Assembly: GCF_001467625.1 (NCBI RefSeq)
Contig: NZ_LNYB01000080.1
Location: forward strand, 277,801-341,800
Reading direction: 5' to 3'
Origin: Legionella feeleii
GTDB taxonomy: Bacteria; Pseudomonadota; Gammaproteobacteria; Legionellales; Legionellaceae
DNA length: 64,000 nucleotides
The notes under the pieces were generated by a model. It made no database searches. It saw nothing but the letters and a program-made list of their open reading frames with translations, and was not told where the DNA came from. This document shows, piece by piece, positions 53,177 to 62,725 of this stretch. The position numbers were made by a program, and so were the translations under genes. Each line of letters begins with the position of its first letter. Within the stretch, counting starts at the first letter, position 1.

Positions 53177-54109
53177 TCATTGAGATTGCGTGAAAGAAGA
53201 GAGCTGTGATTCGGAATGAGCGATTTCCATATCAGTTTCTGACGGAGTTCGATTTCTTCTTCGTGCCTCTTCTGCAAACCTGTTATTAAAATTGGCTCCG
53301 ATAGAAACAGGTGCAGTCACTATCTCTTGGCGACGACTTTCAGCAAATCCACTAAAAAAAGAACTTATTTCTCTAAATAAACCAGTTGCATCATGACTCA
53401 GTCTTGTTAATCCTTCTAGATGTCTGCCAATTTGGGAAAGCTCCCCTCGTGGTGCTGTGGCTAATTTTTGAGCGATACTTTCTGTTTTTGATGCCAAGTG
53501 GCGAGTTACCAAGACATGGAATTTATGGAACAAATCAACATTAAACTCCGGGCTTTTTAACAGTTCGGAAGGTGTTTCCCCTTTTAATAAGTCGAGTTGT
53601 CGTCTTAATAGTAAAGCCTGCCCCATTGTTACCAAAAATTGTGTATTGCAAAATGCTGAGCGCAGTTTAGTCATTAATTCATGTTCTTGCTCTTGCGGCA
53701 GGGTATCCACTAAAGAACTAGCCAGCAAAGTAGAATGTTGGTTTACCAGCGTGTGGCTTAAAAGCTGGAATTGGTTAAATAGGTCGGCGTTAAAGTTTTC
53801 TAAAAGCAGTGTGTGTGCCTGGGTAGTGGTAGGCTCGATCAAGGCCTCAATAAGTGTGCGTATTTGCAATGCCTGTGTCGTTAGGGTGTGAATGGCAGTG
53901 ATTGGTTCTAAACTTTGAAGCTTGGATTTAAACGTATCAAGTTCATTGACTGGGCATTGCAAAACCATTGTTGTCACTAAATGAAGTTTTTCCTTGCGCG
54001 ATAATTGTGCTAATCCCTCCCTGCTTGCCGACATTGAAGCGAAATCAGTGACCAGGCTCTCATAAGGCCGGTCCATTTTTAGCAATTCCTCTCTGGAATA
54101 GTTAGGCAT
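53177..54109 (-). CDS. Helical protein with internal repeats, candidate effector
   Basis: 310 residues, unrecognised, no signal peptide. Two similar helical units can be aligned: NFNADLFNQFQLLSHTLVNQ at about residues 104-123 and EFNVDLFHKFHVLV at about 187-200, each followed by a stretch with LASSLVDTLP or IAQKLATAP; a weaker third copy precedes them. The units are about 85 residues apart. The C-terminal 40 residues are Ser/Thr/Glu-rich and disordered-looking, compatible with a Dot/Icm signal. Function unknown. Confidence 0.65.
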   Translation of the reverse strand: MPNYSREELLKMDRPYESLVTDFASMSASREGLAQLSRKEKLHLVTTMVLQCPVNELDTFKSKLQSLEPITAIHTLTTQALQIRTLIEALIEPTTTQAHTLLLENFNADLFNQFQLLSHTLVNQHSTLLASSLVDTLPQEQEHELMTKLRSAFCNTQFLVTMGQALLLRRQLDLLKGETPSELLKSPEFNVDLFHKFHVLVTRHLASKTESIAQKLATAPRGELSQIGRHLEGLTRLSHDATGLFREISSFFSGFAESRRQEIVTAPVSIGANFNNRFAEEARRRNRTPSETDMEIAHSESQLSSFTQSQ

Positions 54110-54297
54110 TTAAATCCCTCCTTATTAATAGTGCAGCAGATGTTGTATTGGTACTGGGACAACCTTTGTTATAGTAACGAAAACCAGGGTGGATGCAACG
54201 TGATAATAGAGTTGCTGCAAAACCTTAAAGTTTTATTGTGAAATGACGACTATACTAATGTAAGTGGTTGCCTGAAAATAATAATAAGGAGTGGGCA

Positions 54298-54543
54298 ATG
54301 TCAAAAAATCACCTTCTACAAGATCCTTTCTTAAATGCATTACGTAAGGAGAAGATCCCGGTATCTGTGTTTTTAGTCAATGGTATTAAATTACATGGTA
54401 TTGTTGACTCTTTCGATCAGTATGTTGTGATGCTGAAAAACTCGGTGACGCAAATGGTATACAAACATGCCATTTCAACCGTAGTTCCCTCACGCCTGGT
54501 GAATTTTTCTGCTGGTGAGGAAGAGGGAAATATGGCAGACTAA
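54298..54543 (+). CDS. hfq: RNA chaperone Hfq
   Basis: 81 residues; AAGGAG lies at ideal spacing before ATG54298. The Sm1 motif ([23 protein letters not shown]) and Sm2 ([10 protein letters not shown]) are complete. The hexameric ring pairs sRNAs with mRNAs. hflX follows after 23 bp, the classic gammaproteobacterial order. It is 2 kb from the Rsm-type RNA, though that RNA acts through CsrA. Confidence 0.98.
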   Translation: MSKNHLLQDPFLNALRKEKIPVSVFLVNGIKLHGIVDSFDQYVVMLKNSVTQMVYKHAISTVVPSRLVNFSAGEEEGNMAD

Positions 54544-54566
54544 AAGCTCTTCTTTTTACCGGAAAA

Positions 54567-55841
54567 ATGCAGTTGTTTGAACGTCCGCAAGGTGGTGAGC
54601 GCGCTATTCTCGTGCAATTAGCGCTTCCTGGGGTTGATGCCGGAACGGCATTGGCTGAATTTAAGGAATTGGCGGTTTCGGCGCAAGCGGAGGTGCTGGC
54701 TTGCGTACTGGGCACGCGCGCTGCACCTGAGGCCAAATATTATGTTGGTCTTGGTAAAGCAGAGGAAATTCAGCATTTGGTAAAAGAGCATCAGGCAGAG
54801 CTTGTTTTGGTCAATCATGAGCTTTCACCCTCACAAGAGAGGAATCTGGAGCGCTTGTTTCAGTGCCGTGTAGTGGATAGAAGCGGTTTGATTCTGGATA
54901 TTTTCGCACAACGAGCACGGACCTTTGAGGGGAAACTACAGGTTGAATTAGCACAATTACAGCATTTATCGACCCGTTTAGTGCGCGGTTGGACCCACCT
55001 GGAGCGGCAAAAAGGTGGAATTGGCCTGCGCGGGCCTGGAGAAACCCAGTTAGAAACGGATAGACGGTTATTGCGTGAACGCATTCGTTCGATTCATAAA
55101 CGTTTAGAAAAAGTCAGGCGCAGTCGTGATCAAAATCGCCGTGCCAGACGTAAGCTTGCTATGCCTACTGTCTCACTGGTTGGTTATACTAATGCTGGGA
55201 AGTCTACTTTATTCAACGCGCTGACCGGTGAACAGATTTATGTTGCTGATCAGTTATTCGCGACTCTGGATCCGACGATGCGTAAATTGGAGTTGCCTGG
55301 CGCTGCGTCTGCTATTTTAACGGATACAGTAGGTTTTATTCGTGATTTGCCCCACCATCTAATAGAGGCTTTTCGTGCCACTCTTGAAGAAACACAAGAG
55401 GCTGATTTATTACTGCATGTGATTGATATTTCTGATCCACATTGGCGGGACACGGTGTTTGCTGTTCAGCAGGTCCTGGATGAGTTGGAGGTAAAGGATA
55501 TCCCTATTATTCAGGTTTTTAACAAAATTGATCAACAAGAAGGTTGGCAACCGAAACTGGACAGACAAGAAGAAGGCTATAAAGTTTGGGTTTCTGCAAA
55601 AACAGGGGTGGGCCTTGATTTGCTTCGCGAGGCCATTGCCACCCAATTGCAGGGTGACATTATTGAAGAAGAAATCCGGCTCGCTGCCAGTGCTGCAAAG
55701 TTGCGCGCTCAATTATATCAATTAGGCGCTGTACTGAGTGAAACAACCTCAGAGGAAGGAGGATGGCAGTTAAAAGTGCGTTTAACAGAGACACAAAAAT
55801 CGCGTTTATTCCCTGCAATGGATGATACTAAGAGTTCTTAA
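54567..55841 (+). CDS. hflX: Ribosome-associated GTPase HflX
   Basis: 424 residues. The N-terminal HflX domain has AKYYVGLGKAEEI and GPGETQLETDRRLL; the GTPase domain has P-loop GYTNAGKST (about residue 209), DTVGFI and NKID. HflX splits stalled 70S ribosomes under stress. Its 3' end overlaps the end of the convergent TlpA-like gene by 14 bp. Confidence 0.97.
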   Translation: MQLFERPQGGERAILVQLALPGVDAGTALAEFKELAVSAQAEVLACVLGTRAAPEAKYYVGLGKAEEIQHLVKEHQAELVLVNHELSPSQERNLERLFQCRVVDRSGLILDIFAQRARTFEGKLQVELAQLQHLSTRLVRGWTHLERQKGGIGLRGPGETQLETDRRLLRERIRSIHKRLEKVRRSRDQNRRARRKLAMPTVSLVGYTNAGKSTLFNALTGEQIYVADQLFATLDPTMRKLELPGAASAILTDTVGFIRDLPHHLIEAFRATLEETQEADLLLHVIDISDPHWRDTVFAVQQVLDELEVKDIPIIQVFNKIDQQEGWQPKLDRQEEGYKVWVSAKTGVGLDLLREAIATQLQGDIIEEEIRLAASAAKLRAQLYQLGAVLSETTSEEGGWQLKVRLTETQKSRLFPAMDDTKSS

Positions 55842-56286
55842 TGACACGATTTAAACTGGCCAAGGTTTGCCCGCCATATAAGGTCTGGCTTAATTCCCCC
55901 TGCGGATTAAACACAAAAGTTACTGGTACACCACGAATATTACCTAAATGAAGCTCTCTTGCCGGATTATGTTGCAGGCTTGGATAGCGGATATTGTATT
56001 GCCTGATTAAATCCAACTGCTTTTCTACAGGCAGCATGTCATAGTTAACTGCGAAGAGGGCTACCTTATCTTTCTTATTACGATAAAAACGATTAAATTC
56101 GGCAATTTCATCCAGACAAGGATTACACCAACTGGCCCAGTAATTTATGAATATCCACTTGCCTTTCAAACTGGAAAAAGAAATATGTTTGCCGTTAACA
56201 TCTTTCAAGACGATTTCACTAGCATGTCCCAAGAGGACAATCCCGAAATAAACAACAATAGCGAACACCAGCTTTAAGCGAAACAC
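55828..56286 (-). CDS. TlpA/ResA-like thiol-disulphide oxidoreductase
   Basis: 152 residues from GTG56286 (GGTGA upstream). A hydrophobic N-terminal signal or anchor (residues 4-22) is followed by a thioredoxin fold with NYWASWCNPC (C54, C57) and the cis-Pro loop GVPVTFVF. It acts in the periplasm as a disulphide reductant, as in cytochrome c or envelope biogenesis (family knowledge). Exact partner unknown. Confidence 0.88.
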   Translation of the reverse strand: MFRLKLVFAIVVYFGIVLLGHASEIVLKDVNGKHISFSSLKGKWIFINYWASWCNPCLDEIAEFNRFYRNKKDKVALFAVNYDMLPVEKQLDLIRQYNIRYPSLQHNPARELHLGNIRGVPVTFVFNPQGELSQTLYGGQTLASLNRVIKNS

Positions 56287-56379
56287 GGCTCACCCCATAG
56301 AATAAATTTTTGCCATTCTACCACATTCTTTGTAATTCGAGACAAGCTTTAAATCCCTCTGCTATTTCTTAAGCGATTA

Positions 56380-56406
56380 CCTTCCTTCTGCTGGAAGGCT
56401 AATTTT
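56380..56406 (+). terminator. Terminator-like hairpin upstream of the pirin gene
   Basis: CCTTCC/GGAAGG stem (56380-56398, 7-nt loop) followed by CTAATTTTT. It lies within the 198-bp divergent region, so either a leader attenuator or the end of a small transcript is possible. Confidence 0.4.
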
Positions 56407-56484
56407 TCCATAGAACAAATAATTGCATGGGCAAATTCGTCATTTTCAACTATGCTTATTTCTCTATTTCTGTGAGTTAAGCCA

Positions 56485-57318
56485 ATGAATAACATTCAAA
56501 TTGAACAGTTACTTACCGGTACCTTGATGAGAGAAGGAGCCGGGGTCAAACTTCAACGCTATATCGGTGCGGATAGACAGAATAATTACGAACCTATTTT
56601 ACTGTTTGATTTTTTTGATAGCGACGAGGCAATGGATTATGTTGCTGGTTTTCCAGAGCATCCCCATCGTGGTTTTGAGACAATCACCTATATGCTGCAT
56701 GGTCAAATGGCTCACCAGGACAATCAGGGACATCAAGGTACGATTGGTCCTGGTGATGTGCAGTGGATGACTGCCGGGCGGGGTATTATTCATTCAGAAA
56801 TGCCCAGACAGCAAAGTGGCCGTCTAACGGGCTTGCAGCTATGGCTTAATTTGCCTGCTGAACGCAAATGGTCCGAGCCGCATTATCAAGAATATACAGC
56901 TATGCAACTTCCCGTAGAAAAACATAGCTCGGGTACCACGATTAAGGTGATTGCAGGAAAGACTGACAACGGAACGTCTTCTCCGATTAGTGGTATTGCA
57001 ACCTCGCCGTTGTTTTTTGATATTACTTTTTCAAATCAGCAAAAATTACAACAAATTATCCCTGCTACCCATCAATCCATGCTTTTTGTTTTATCAGGCG
57101 AAGTGATGGTTCAGGGACAAGGGGTTAAGCAGGGCGTATTGGCAATATTAAGTGCCGGAGAACAGTTGTTGTTACAAGGCGGAGATAAAGGGGGGCGGTG
57201 CTTGCTAATTGCAGCAAAAAAACTCAAAGAACCCATTGCCAGGCTTGGTCCCTTTGTTATGAATACACACGATGAAGTGATGCAGGCTTTGGATGATTTT
57301 CGCAATAATCGTTTTTGA
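56485..57318 (+). CDS. Pirin family protein
   Basis: 277 residues, bicupin fold. The N-terminal cupin has HPHRGFET (H59, H61) and IIHSEMP (H103, E105), the expected iron/metal ligands, and the sequence [23 protein letters not shown] is typical. Pirins are quercetinase-like or transcription cofactors of unclear role. wrbA starts 15 bp after it, so an operon with a redox theme is likely. Confidence 0.92.
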   Translation: MNNIQIEQLLTGTLMREGAGVKLQRYIGADRQNNYEPILLFDFFDSDEAMDYVAGFPEHPHRGFETITYMLHGQMAHQDNQGHQGTIGPGDVQWMTAGRGIIHSEMPRQQSGRLTGLQLWLNLPAERKWSEPHYQEYTAMQLPVEKHSSGTTIKVIAGKTDNGTSSPISGIATSPLFFDITFSNQQKLQQIIPATHQSMLFVLSGEVMVQGQGVKQGVLAILSAGEQLLLQGGDKGGRCLLIAAKKLKEPIARLGPFVMNTHDEVMQALDDFRNNRF

Positions 57319-57332
57319 CCCAGGAGAGACAA

Positions 57333-57944
57333 ATGACAAAAGTGCTCGTGCTTTATTATTCTAGTTATGGCCATGTCGAAATTATGGCTGAGGAAGTTGC
57401 TAATGGGGCATTAGAGGTAAAGGAGGTAGATGTTGCAATAAAACGGGTACCAGAAACAATGCCCGAGGGAATTGCTAAGAAAGCGGGTATTAAACTGGAT
57501 CAAAAAGCGGCTATTGCAACTCCGGCAGAACTTGCGGATTATGACGCTATTATTTTTGGAACACCTACTCGCTTTGGTAATATGGCCGCGCAAATGCGTA
57601 ATTTCCTTGATCAAACGGGTGGGATGTGGGTAAACGGTTCTTTAATTGGTAAAATTGGTAGTGTATTTGTATCCACGGGTACTGGCGGCGGCAACGAGTC
57701 AACGATTTTATCTTTTTGGAATACATTAATGCATCATGGCATGATCCTGGTTGGTACTCCCTACTCTGAAAAAGGATTAACAGATCTCAGTGCTATGCGA
57801 GGTGGCTCACCCTATGGGGCTGGTACTATAGCAGGGGCTGATGGTAGTCGTATGCCAAGTGAAGTTGAACGACGAATAGCCCGCTTTCAGGGCCGACATG
57901 TGGCTGGTATTGCTAAACGATTATTTGGTGTAACGCCGCCTTAA
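57333..57944 (+). CDS. wrbA: NAD(P)H:quinone oxidoreductase WrbA
   Basis: 203 residues. The flavodoxin-like FMN site [19 protein letters not shown] begins at residue 4, and [23 protein letters not shown] and the TGGGNE loop follow. It reduces quinones by two electrons. ATG57333 after AGGAGA is used; the frame from TTG57315 overlaps the pirin end. Confidence 0.95.
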   Translation: MTKVLVLYYSSYGHVEIMAEEVANGALEVKEVDVAIKRVPETMPEGIAKKAGIKLDQKAAIATPAELADYDAIIFGTPTRFGNMAAQMRNFLDQTGGMWVNGSLIGKIGSVFVSTGTGGGNESTILSFWNTLMHHGMILVGTPYSEKGLTDLSAMRGGSPYGAGTIAGADGSRMPSEVERRIARFQGRHVAGIAKRLFGVTPP

Positions 57945-58256
57945 ATTTTTAACAGGAGCCATCTATTCCTCCCATCTTATTGCTTGTATGGAATAAAAGG
58001 GGAGGGGCTAATTTTTCAATTTATTGAAGGGGTTACAAAATTTTATGCCCCCGATGGGAGATCAATAAAATATCCAATAGAGCATAATATAAACAAAAAA
58101 GACTGTTATTTATTCTGTTTTTGCTTGCCCGAAAGAATTAATGATGTATAATCAGTGTTCACCCTTCTGCATTCACCCTAAGGTGGCCCACAGACTAGAA
58201 GTGTCCGGGCACAATGCTTCTGGGGTTCATAAAACGAACAGTATGCTAGGAATCTA
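57945..58256. other. 312-bp intergenic region before the permease gene
   Basis: It holds a CCTCCC/GGGAGG dyad spanning about 57966-58012 and a hairpin AGAAG...CTTCT near 58196-58221 preceding the permease start. I see no gene or known riboswitch signature. AGGA lies 7 nt before ATG58257. Confidence 0.45.
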
Positions 58257-59171
58257 ATGGCTATCTCTTTGATAATAGTGGCAATATTAATTTTAACTTT
58301 TGTTTGTATAATAGCCATGTTGTACAAGCTTAGAAAACAACCTCCCGTGCGTTTATCTATTTTGGATTATATAAAGCTCACTGTGAGTGGGGTTATTGCC
58401 TTTATTGCTGATACGCTTGGAGTTGGCAGCTTTGCTGTAAACGTTACCCTGGCTAAAATACTGAGGACTTTTCCCGATGATGAATTACCCGCGGTAAACA
58501 ATGGTGCTCAGGTTATTCCAGGGACGATAGAGTCTCTCTTTTTCATGCAATTAATCGATGTGGATCTTACCACACTGGTCACGTTGGTAATGGGGACTTG
58601 TTTTGGGGGATTGGTTGGCGGGGTCATTGTGACGCACTTAAGTAAGCAAGCTATCCGCCTGGCAATGATGTGCTGTTTTGTGATTATCATCGGCCTGCTA
58701 ATCTGCCATCAATTACGTTTAATACCTTCGAGTGGCGAGCTGATCGCGTTGCATTCTGGTAAACTTTTTATTGGTTTTTTTGCAATGGTTATCTGTGGCG
58801 CTTTAACTTCCGTGGGCATTGGCCTATTTGTGATGGTGCAAGCCGTGTTATTTTTACTGAATGTGTCGCCAGTCGTTGCTTTCCCTATTATGATGACGGC
58901 TGGGGCTATGCAACAACCCTTAACTACTTTAGTGTTTGTTCAGCAAAATAAAATTCCTTTAAAAAAGACCTTAATCCTGAGCCTGGGTGGTTGTATAGGT
59001 GTTTTTATTACAGTCCCCATTTTTATTCATTTAACAGTGACCTGGTTACATTCTCTATTACTAGCCATACTGGTTTATAATCTCTTCGCTATTAGTCGAG
59101 CTTATCTGCGTTCTCGAATGAAGGGCCACGGCTATCAGCCAAACTCTATTCCTCTTGTCGCAGCGGATTAA
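58257..59171 (+). CDS. Sulphite exporter TauE/SafE family permease
   Basis: 304 residues, about eight to nine membrane helices. The repeated halves begin SGVIAFIADTLGVGSFAVN and ICGALTSVGIGLFVMVQ, each with the small-residue-rich TauE/SafE pattern. The family moves sulphur-containing anions; the substrate cannot be deduced. There is no co-directional neighbour within 250 bp. A structured leader may precede it. Confidence 0.83.
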   Translation: MAISLIIVAILILTFVCIIAMLYKLRKQPPVRLSILDYIKLTVSGVIAFIADTLGVGSFAVNVTLAKILRTFPDDELPAVNNGAQVIPGTIESLFFMQLIDVDLTTLVTLVMGTCFGGLVGGVIVTHLSKQAIRLAMMCCFVIIIGLLICHQLRLIPSSGELIALHSGKLFIGFFAMVICGALTSVGIGLFVMVQAVLFLLNVSPVVAFPIMMTAGAMQQPLTTLVFVQQNKIPLKKTLILSLGGCIGVFITVPIFIHLTVTWLHSLLLAILVYNLFAISRAYLRSRMKGHGYQPNSIPLVAAD

Positions 59172-59439
59172 TTTCCAATATTTCGCGGTCTTTATTCTCG
59201 TGGGAAGAGCGTCGCAATGCCTGCAAATCAATGTTTCTTGGGCAAGGCCAGCGAAATGTCAGCAGACCCTGCTAGAGACACTGTCAGAGAAAGCAGCAAA
59301 GATGCTAAAATAAGAAATACTGTTTTTCTTCTCCTGGGTACCCTGTAAGTTTCACCTGGATGGAGCAATCACACATTTAGTACGATGAAACGAGAGCATT
59401 CAGACCGAGTGTATATATTAGTTTTTAAAGGGTCGTTTG

Positions 59440-59916
59440 ATGGAAGAGCCGAAAAGTAAATCACAAAAAAAGCGTGACGCTGATGCTTTGCAAAAGGTAG
59501 GCGTCAAATTAATCGCGTTGAGTTTGTCTAAACTTGATACCTTGCCATTACCACCCAATTTGCGTCAGGCTATTATTGATGCTAAATCGATCAAGAGCCA
59601 TGGAGCGATAAGACGGCAAGCACAATTGATTGGTAAACTTATGCGAGCTGCTGATAACGAGGCTATACTGGCTGCATATGAAACAATTATTGCTGAAGAT
59701 AGTGCCCAAACGGCTGCTTTTCATGAATTGGAACAATGGCGGGATCGCCTGATAAATGAGGGAAAAGAAGCCCTCACTGAATTTATTGATGCTTTCCAAC
59801 CCACTGATGTGCAGCAGTTGCGCCAATTGGTAAAGAAAGCAGTTGACGAACAAAACAGCGGCAAACCTACTGGTGCTTCAAAGGCCCTATTTCGTTTTTT
59901 AAGAGCTTGTTTATAA
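59440..59916 (+). CDS. darP: Ribosome biogenesis factor DarP (YjgA)
   Basis: 158 residues. SKSQKKRDADALQKVGVKLIALS and PLPPNLRQAIIDAKSI are the DUF615/YjgA hallmarks. DarP associates with the late 50S subunit. ATG59440 is used instead of the adjoining TTG. Its TAA overlaps the rlmKL ATG (TAATG), so the two ribosome genes are coupled. Confidence 0.93.
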   Translation: MEEPKSKSQKKRDADALQKVGVKLIALSLSKLDTLPLPPNLRQAIIDAKSIKSHGAIRRQAQLIGKLMRAADNEAILAAYETIIAEDSAQTAAFHELEQWRDRLINEGKEALTEFIDAFQPTDVQQLRQLVKKAVDEQNSGKPTGASKALFRFLRACL

Positions 59917-62030
59917 TGAATTATTCTTTATTTATTAGTTGCCCGAAGGGTTTGGAATACCTGCTGGAAGAAGAGGTTAAGGCGCTGGGGTTACGAATCA
60001 CTCGTGTGAGCCCCCAGGGTGTTTACGGGGAGGCTGATTTAGCTGTGATTTATCAGTTGTGCTTGTGGTCCCGCCTGGCTAATCGTGTACAGCTTCTCCT
60101 GTTTAGTGGACAAGCCCATAATGAGCAGACTCTTTATCAGCTTTGTAACCAATTTCCCTGGCAAACGGTATTTTCCGCCGATAAAACGCTGGCTATTGAG
60201 TTTCATGGTTCTTCAACACATATAAGAAATTCCATGTTTGGCGCACAAGTAGTCAAGGATGGTATTGTGGATCATTTTCGCCAATTTAAAGGGATGCGCC
60301 CTTCGATCGATCGTGAAAAAGCGCAAATTCGCCTCCATGCCCATTTAAAACACGACATCGTCACAGTCAGTTTTGATTTGACGGGTTATAGTTTGCACCA
60401 GCGTGGCTATCGAACCCAGGCCGGTGAAGCACCCTTAAAAGAAAATATTGCTGCAGCCATGTTAATACGTGCAAAATGGCCACAATTAGCTGCTAATGGT
60501 TATGCCTTGCATGATCCTTTCTGTGGTGCTGGCACCGTGGTTATTGAAGCCGCAATGATGGCAGGCCATATTGCACCTGGCTTATTACGCCATGATCAAT
60601 CGTTGATATACTGGGCGCAGCATCAACCCTCTTTATGGGAAAAGATGAGAGCGCATGCCTTACAACAGGTAAAACCCATCAAAGTAAAATTGAAGGGAAC
60701 GGATAATAATCCACGGTTAATTACGGCTGCCAAAGCAAATGCGGAACGGGCTGGCGTGCTGCCTTTAGTCGAGTTTGATGTAAAGGCAGTCAAAGATTGC
60801 CAGCCATCTAATGATCAAGGCTTGTTGATTTGCAACCCTCCCTATGGGGAGCGTTTAGGTGAAGCAACACACCTGGTACCACTCTACCAACAACTAGGCA
60901 GTACTATCCATACTCATTATCAGGGGTGGCAAGCGGCTGTTTTAACGTCTAACCCGATGCTTGCCAAGGCTCTGGGTTTACGTGCCAGTAAACAATATAC
61001 CTTGTTTAACGGGGCTTTGGAGTGCAAGTTATATTGTTTTGTCCTTGATGCCAAAAACCAGTTAAAAAGCAGTGAGGAGGGTTCGTTGTCATCAGGGGCC
61101 CAGATGCTTGCCAACCGTCTAGCGAAGAATTTCCAGCATTTGCAAAAATGGGTAAAGCGTAATCAGATAAGTTGCTATCGTATTTATGATGCCGACTTAC
61201 CAGAATATGCTTATGCCATCGATATTTACAATGATTATGCCGTCCTGCAGGAATATGCCGCGCCAGCATCAATTGCTGCACATAAAATTGAAAAGCGTAG
61301 TCTGGAAGTTATTCAGGTCGTTCCGCGCGCGTTGGGTATTGCGACCGATAAGTTGGTGGTTAAGCAGCGTAAACAACAAAAAGGTTCCAATCAATACCAA
61401 AAAATGAATCAGACTCAACGAACGATGACGGTGCAGGAGGGGCGTGCCAGGTTAAACGTAAATTTATATGACTATTTGGATACAGGATTATTTCTTGATC
61501 ACAGACTCTTGCGCATGCGCTTTGCTCAATTAGCGCCCGGGACACGCTTTCTTAATTGCTTCTGCTATACCGCTAGTGCCAGTGTACATGCTGCCCTGGC
61601 CGGCGCCTTGACGACAAATGTTGATTTATCAAGAACTTATTTAAGCTGGGCTGAAGAAAATTTCAAGCTTAACCACCTTGATCTGTCCAAACAGCAATTT
61701 ATTCATTTCGATTGTATGGAGTGGCTTAAACTGACACGAGATCGTTTTGATGTGATTTTTCTGGATCCGCCCAGTTTTTCCAATTCAAAACGGATGACTA
61801 CTACCTTAGATATACAACGTGATCATCAAGATTTAATTGATGCGGCCATGTCCTTACTAAATCCAGGTGGTAGTTTGTATTTTTCCACCAATTTAAGACA
61901 ATTCAAGCTAGCGCCTCAGGTTAACGAAAAATATAAGGTAGCTGATATTAGCGCTGAAACCATTGATTTGGACTTCAAGCGCAATAAACGCATCCACCAG
62001 TGTTTCCTCATCACCAGGGGCGATAATTAG
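59916..62030 (+). CDS. rlmL: Bifunctional 23S rRNA methyltransferase RlmKL
   Basis: 704 residues. An N-terminal THUMP domain precedes the RlmL methyltransferase with NPPYGERLG (m2G2445) and the C-terminal RlmK domain has LDPPSFSNSK (m7G2069). The two enzymes are fused as in E. coli. It follows darP with overlapping stop/start. Confidence 0.96.
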   Translation: MNYSLFISCPKGLEYLLEEEVKALGLRITRVSPQGVYGEADLAVIYQLCLWSRLANRVQLLLFSGQAHNEQTLYQLCNQFPWQTVFSADKTLAIEFHGSSTHIRNSMFGAQVVKDGIVDHFRQFKGMRPSIDREKAQIRLHAHLKHDIVTVSFDLTGYSLHQRGYRTQAGEAPLKENIAAAMLIRAKWPQLAANGYALHDPFCGAGTVVIEAAMMAGHIAPGLLRHDQSLIYWAQHQPSLWEKMRAHALQQVKPIKVKLKGTDNNPRLITAAKANAERAGVLPLVEFDVKAVKDCQPSNDQGLLICNPPYGERLGEATHLVPLYQQLGSTIHTHYQGWQAAVLTSNPMLAKALGLRASKQYTLFNGALECKLYCFVLDAKNQLKSSEEGSLSSGAQMLANRLAKNFQHLQKWVKRNQISCYRIYDADLPEYAYAIDIYNDYAVLQEYAAPASIAAHKIEKRSLEVIQVVPRALGIATDKLVVKQRKQQKGSNQYQKMNQTQRTMTVQEGRARLNVNLYDYLDTGLFLDHRLLRMRFAQLAPGTRFLNCFCYTASASVHAALAGALTTNVDLSRTYLSWAEENFKLNHLDLSKQQFIHFDCMEWLKLTRDRFDVIFLDPPSFSNSKRMTTTLDIQRDHQDLIDAAMSLLNPGGSLYFSTNLRQFKLAPQVNEKYKVADISAETIDLDFKRNKRIHQCFLITRGDN

Positions 62031-62033
62031 GAG

Positions 62034-62567
62034 TTAATCTGATTTTTTTACTGGCTCCTGAGGCTGTGGCTCTTCAGGTTTGCCATAAATTTGTTCTTTT
62101 AACGCCTGCATGTGGCCGGCCATAAAAAATACCTCGGCGGTCAGATATAATGGAGCAATCAATGCCTGCCAGAAATTATCCATAAACGCCGGTCTTTTTC
62201 CCTCTAGAAAATGGCCAAAGAATTGTAACCCCCAACCAAGAATAAAAGTAATGATAAAAGTCCATAAGGCCCCACTGGTTGGACCTGCATAGCTAATAGC
62301 ATCAGCTATCCATAATAAACAGAAGAGAATGGGGGTAAGGCTTAATGCCAGGCGCCAATTAAGGCGGAAATAATAAACAAGTAAGACTATAGTCGCTATT
62401 CCGGCAAGGTTGGTGTCGAGTATTCCTGGAATAACCAGATGAAAAAAACCGAGGAAAATCATCAAGGAAAAAATGATCAAGGGAATACCGGCAAAATGCG
62501 TATAGCGAGTTATAGGTTTTTGATGGTATCCAACATAAAATTGAGCTTGCTCAATAAATGGTTTCAT
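62034..62567 (-). CDS. Mpo1-like (DUF962) membrane protein
   Basis: 177 residues with four membrane helices. The motif YHQKPITRYTHFAGIPL near the start and WGLQFFGHFLEGKRPAF in the second half are the conserved His-containing blocks of Mpo1, the yeast 2-hydroxy fatty acid dioxygenase that uses Fe2+. The C-terminus is Pro/Glu-rich. ATG62567 has AGGA at a better distance than ATG62576. It is convergent with rlmKL (3-bp gap). Enzyme activity in bacteria is not established from this sequence. Confidence 0.85.
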   Translation of the reverse strand: MKPFIEQAQFYVGYHQKPITRYTHFAGIPLIIFSLMIFLGFFHLVIPGILDTNLAGIATIVLLVYYFRLNWRLALSLTPILFCLLWIADAISYAGPTSGALWTFIITFILGWGLQFFGHFLEGKRPAFMDNFWQALIAPLYLTAEVFFMAGHMQALKEQIYGKPEEPQPQEPVKKSD

Positions 62568-62661
62568 CGTAATCATCCTGAAATGGCTTAAGTAAAAAGT
62601 AGCATAGTCTTAATTAAACTACCAATCCATGTTGTTGGTATTGTCAATTTTGAATCAAAAA

Positions 62662-62675
62662 AATCAATATTGATT
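62662..62675. promoter_or_regulatory. 14-bp palindrome upstream of the GH3 gene
   Basis: A perfect palindrome AATCAATATTGATT about 50 bp before the GH3 start, followed by GATAA/TTATC at 62692, and a CCCGC/GCGGG dyad directly before the start codon. It could be an operator; the cognate regulator is unknown. Confidence 0.45.
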
Positions 62676-62725
62676 CTTTTTGGATAAATTGTTATCATTC
62701 CCGCTTTCAATTAGCGGGCTAATCT

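Noticed and set aside
59228..59368. 46-codon minus-strand frame with a signal-peptide-like hydrophobic stretch
   Set aside because: Only a TTG start directly after a stop, with no ribosome-binding site; the resemblance to a secretion signal may be chance or a gene remnant.
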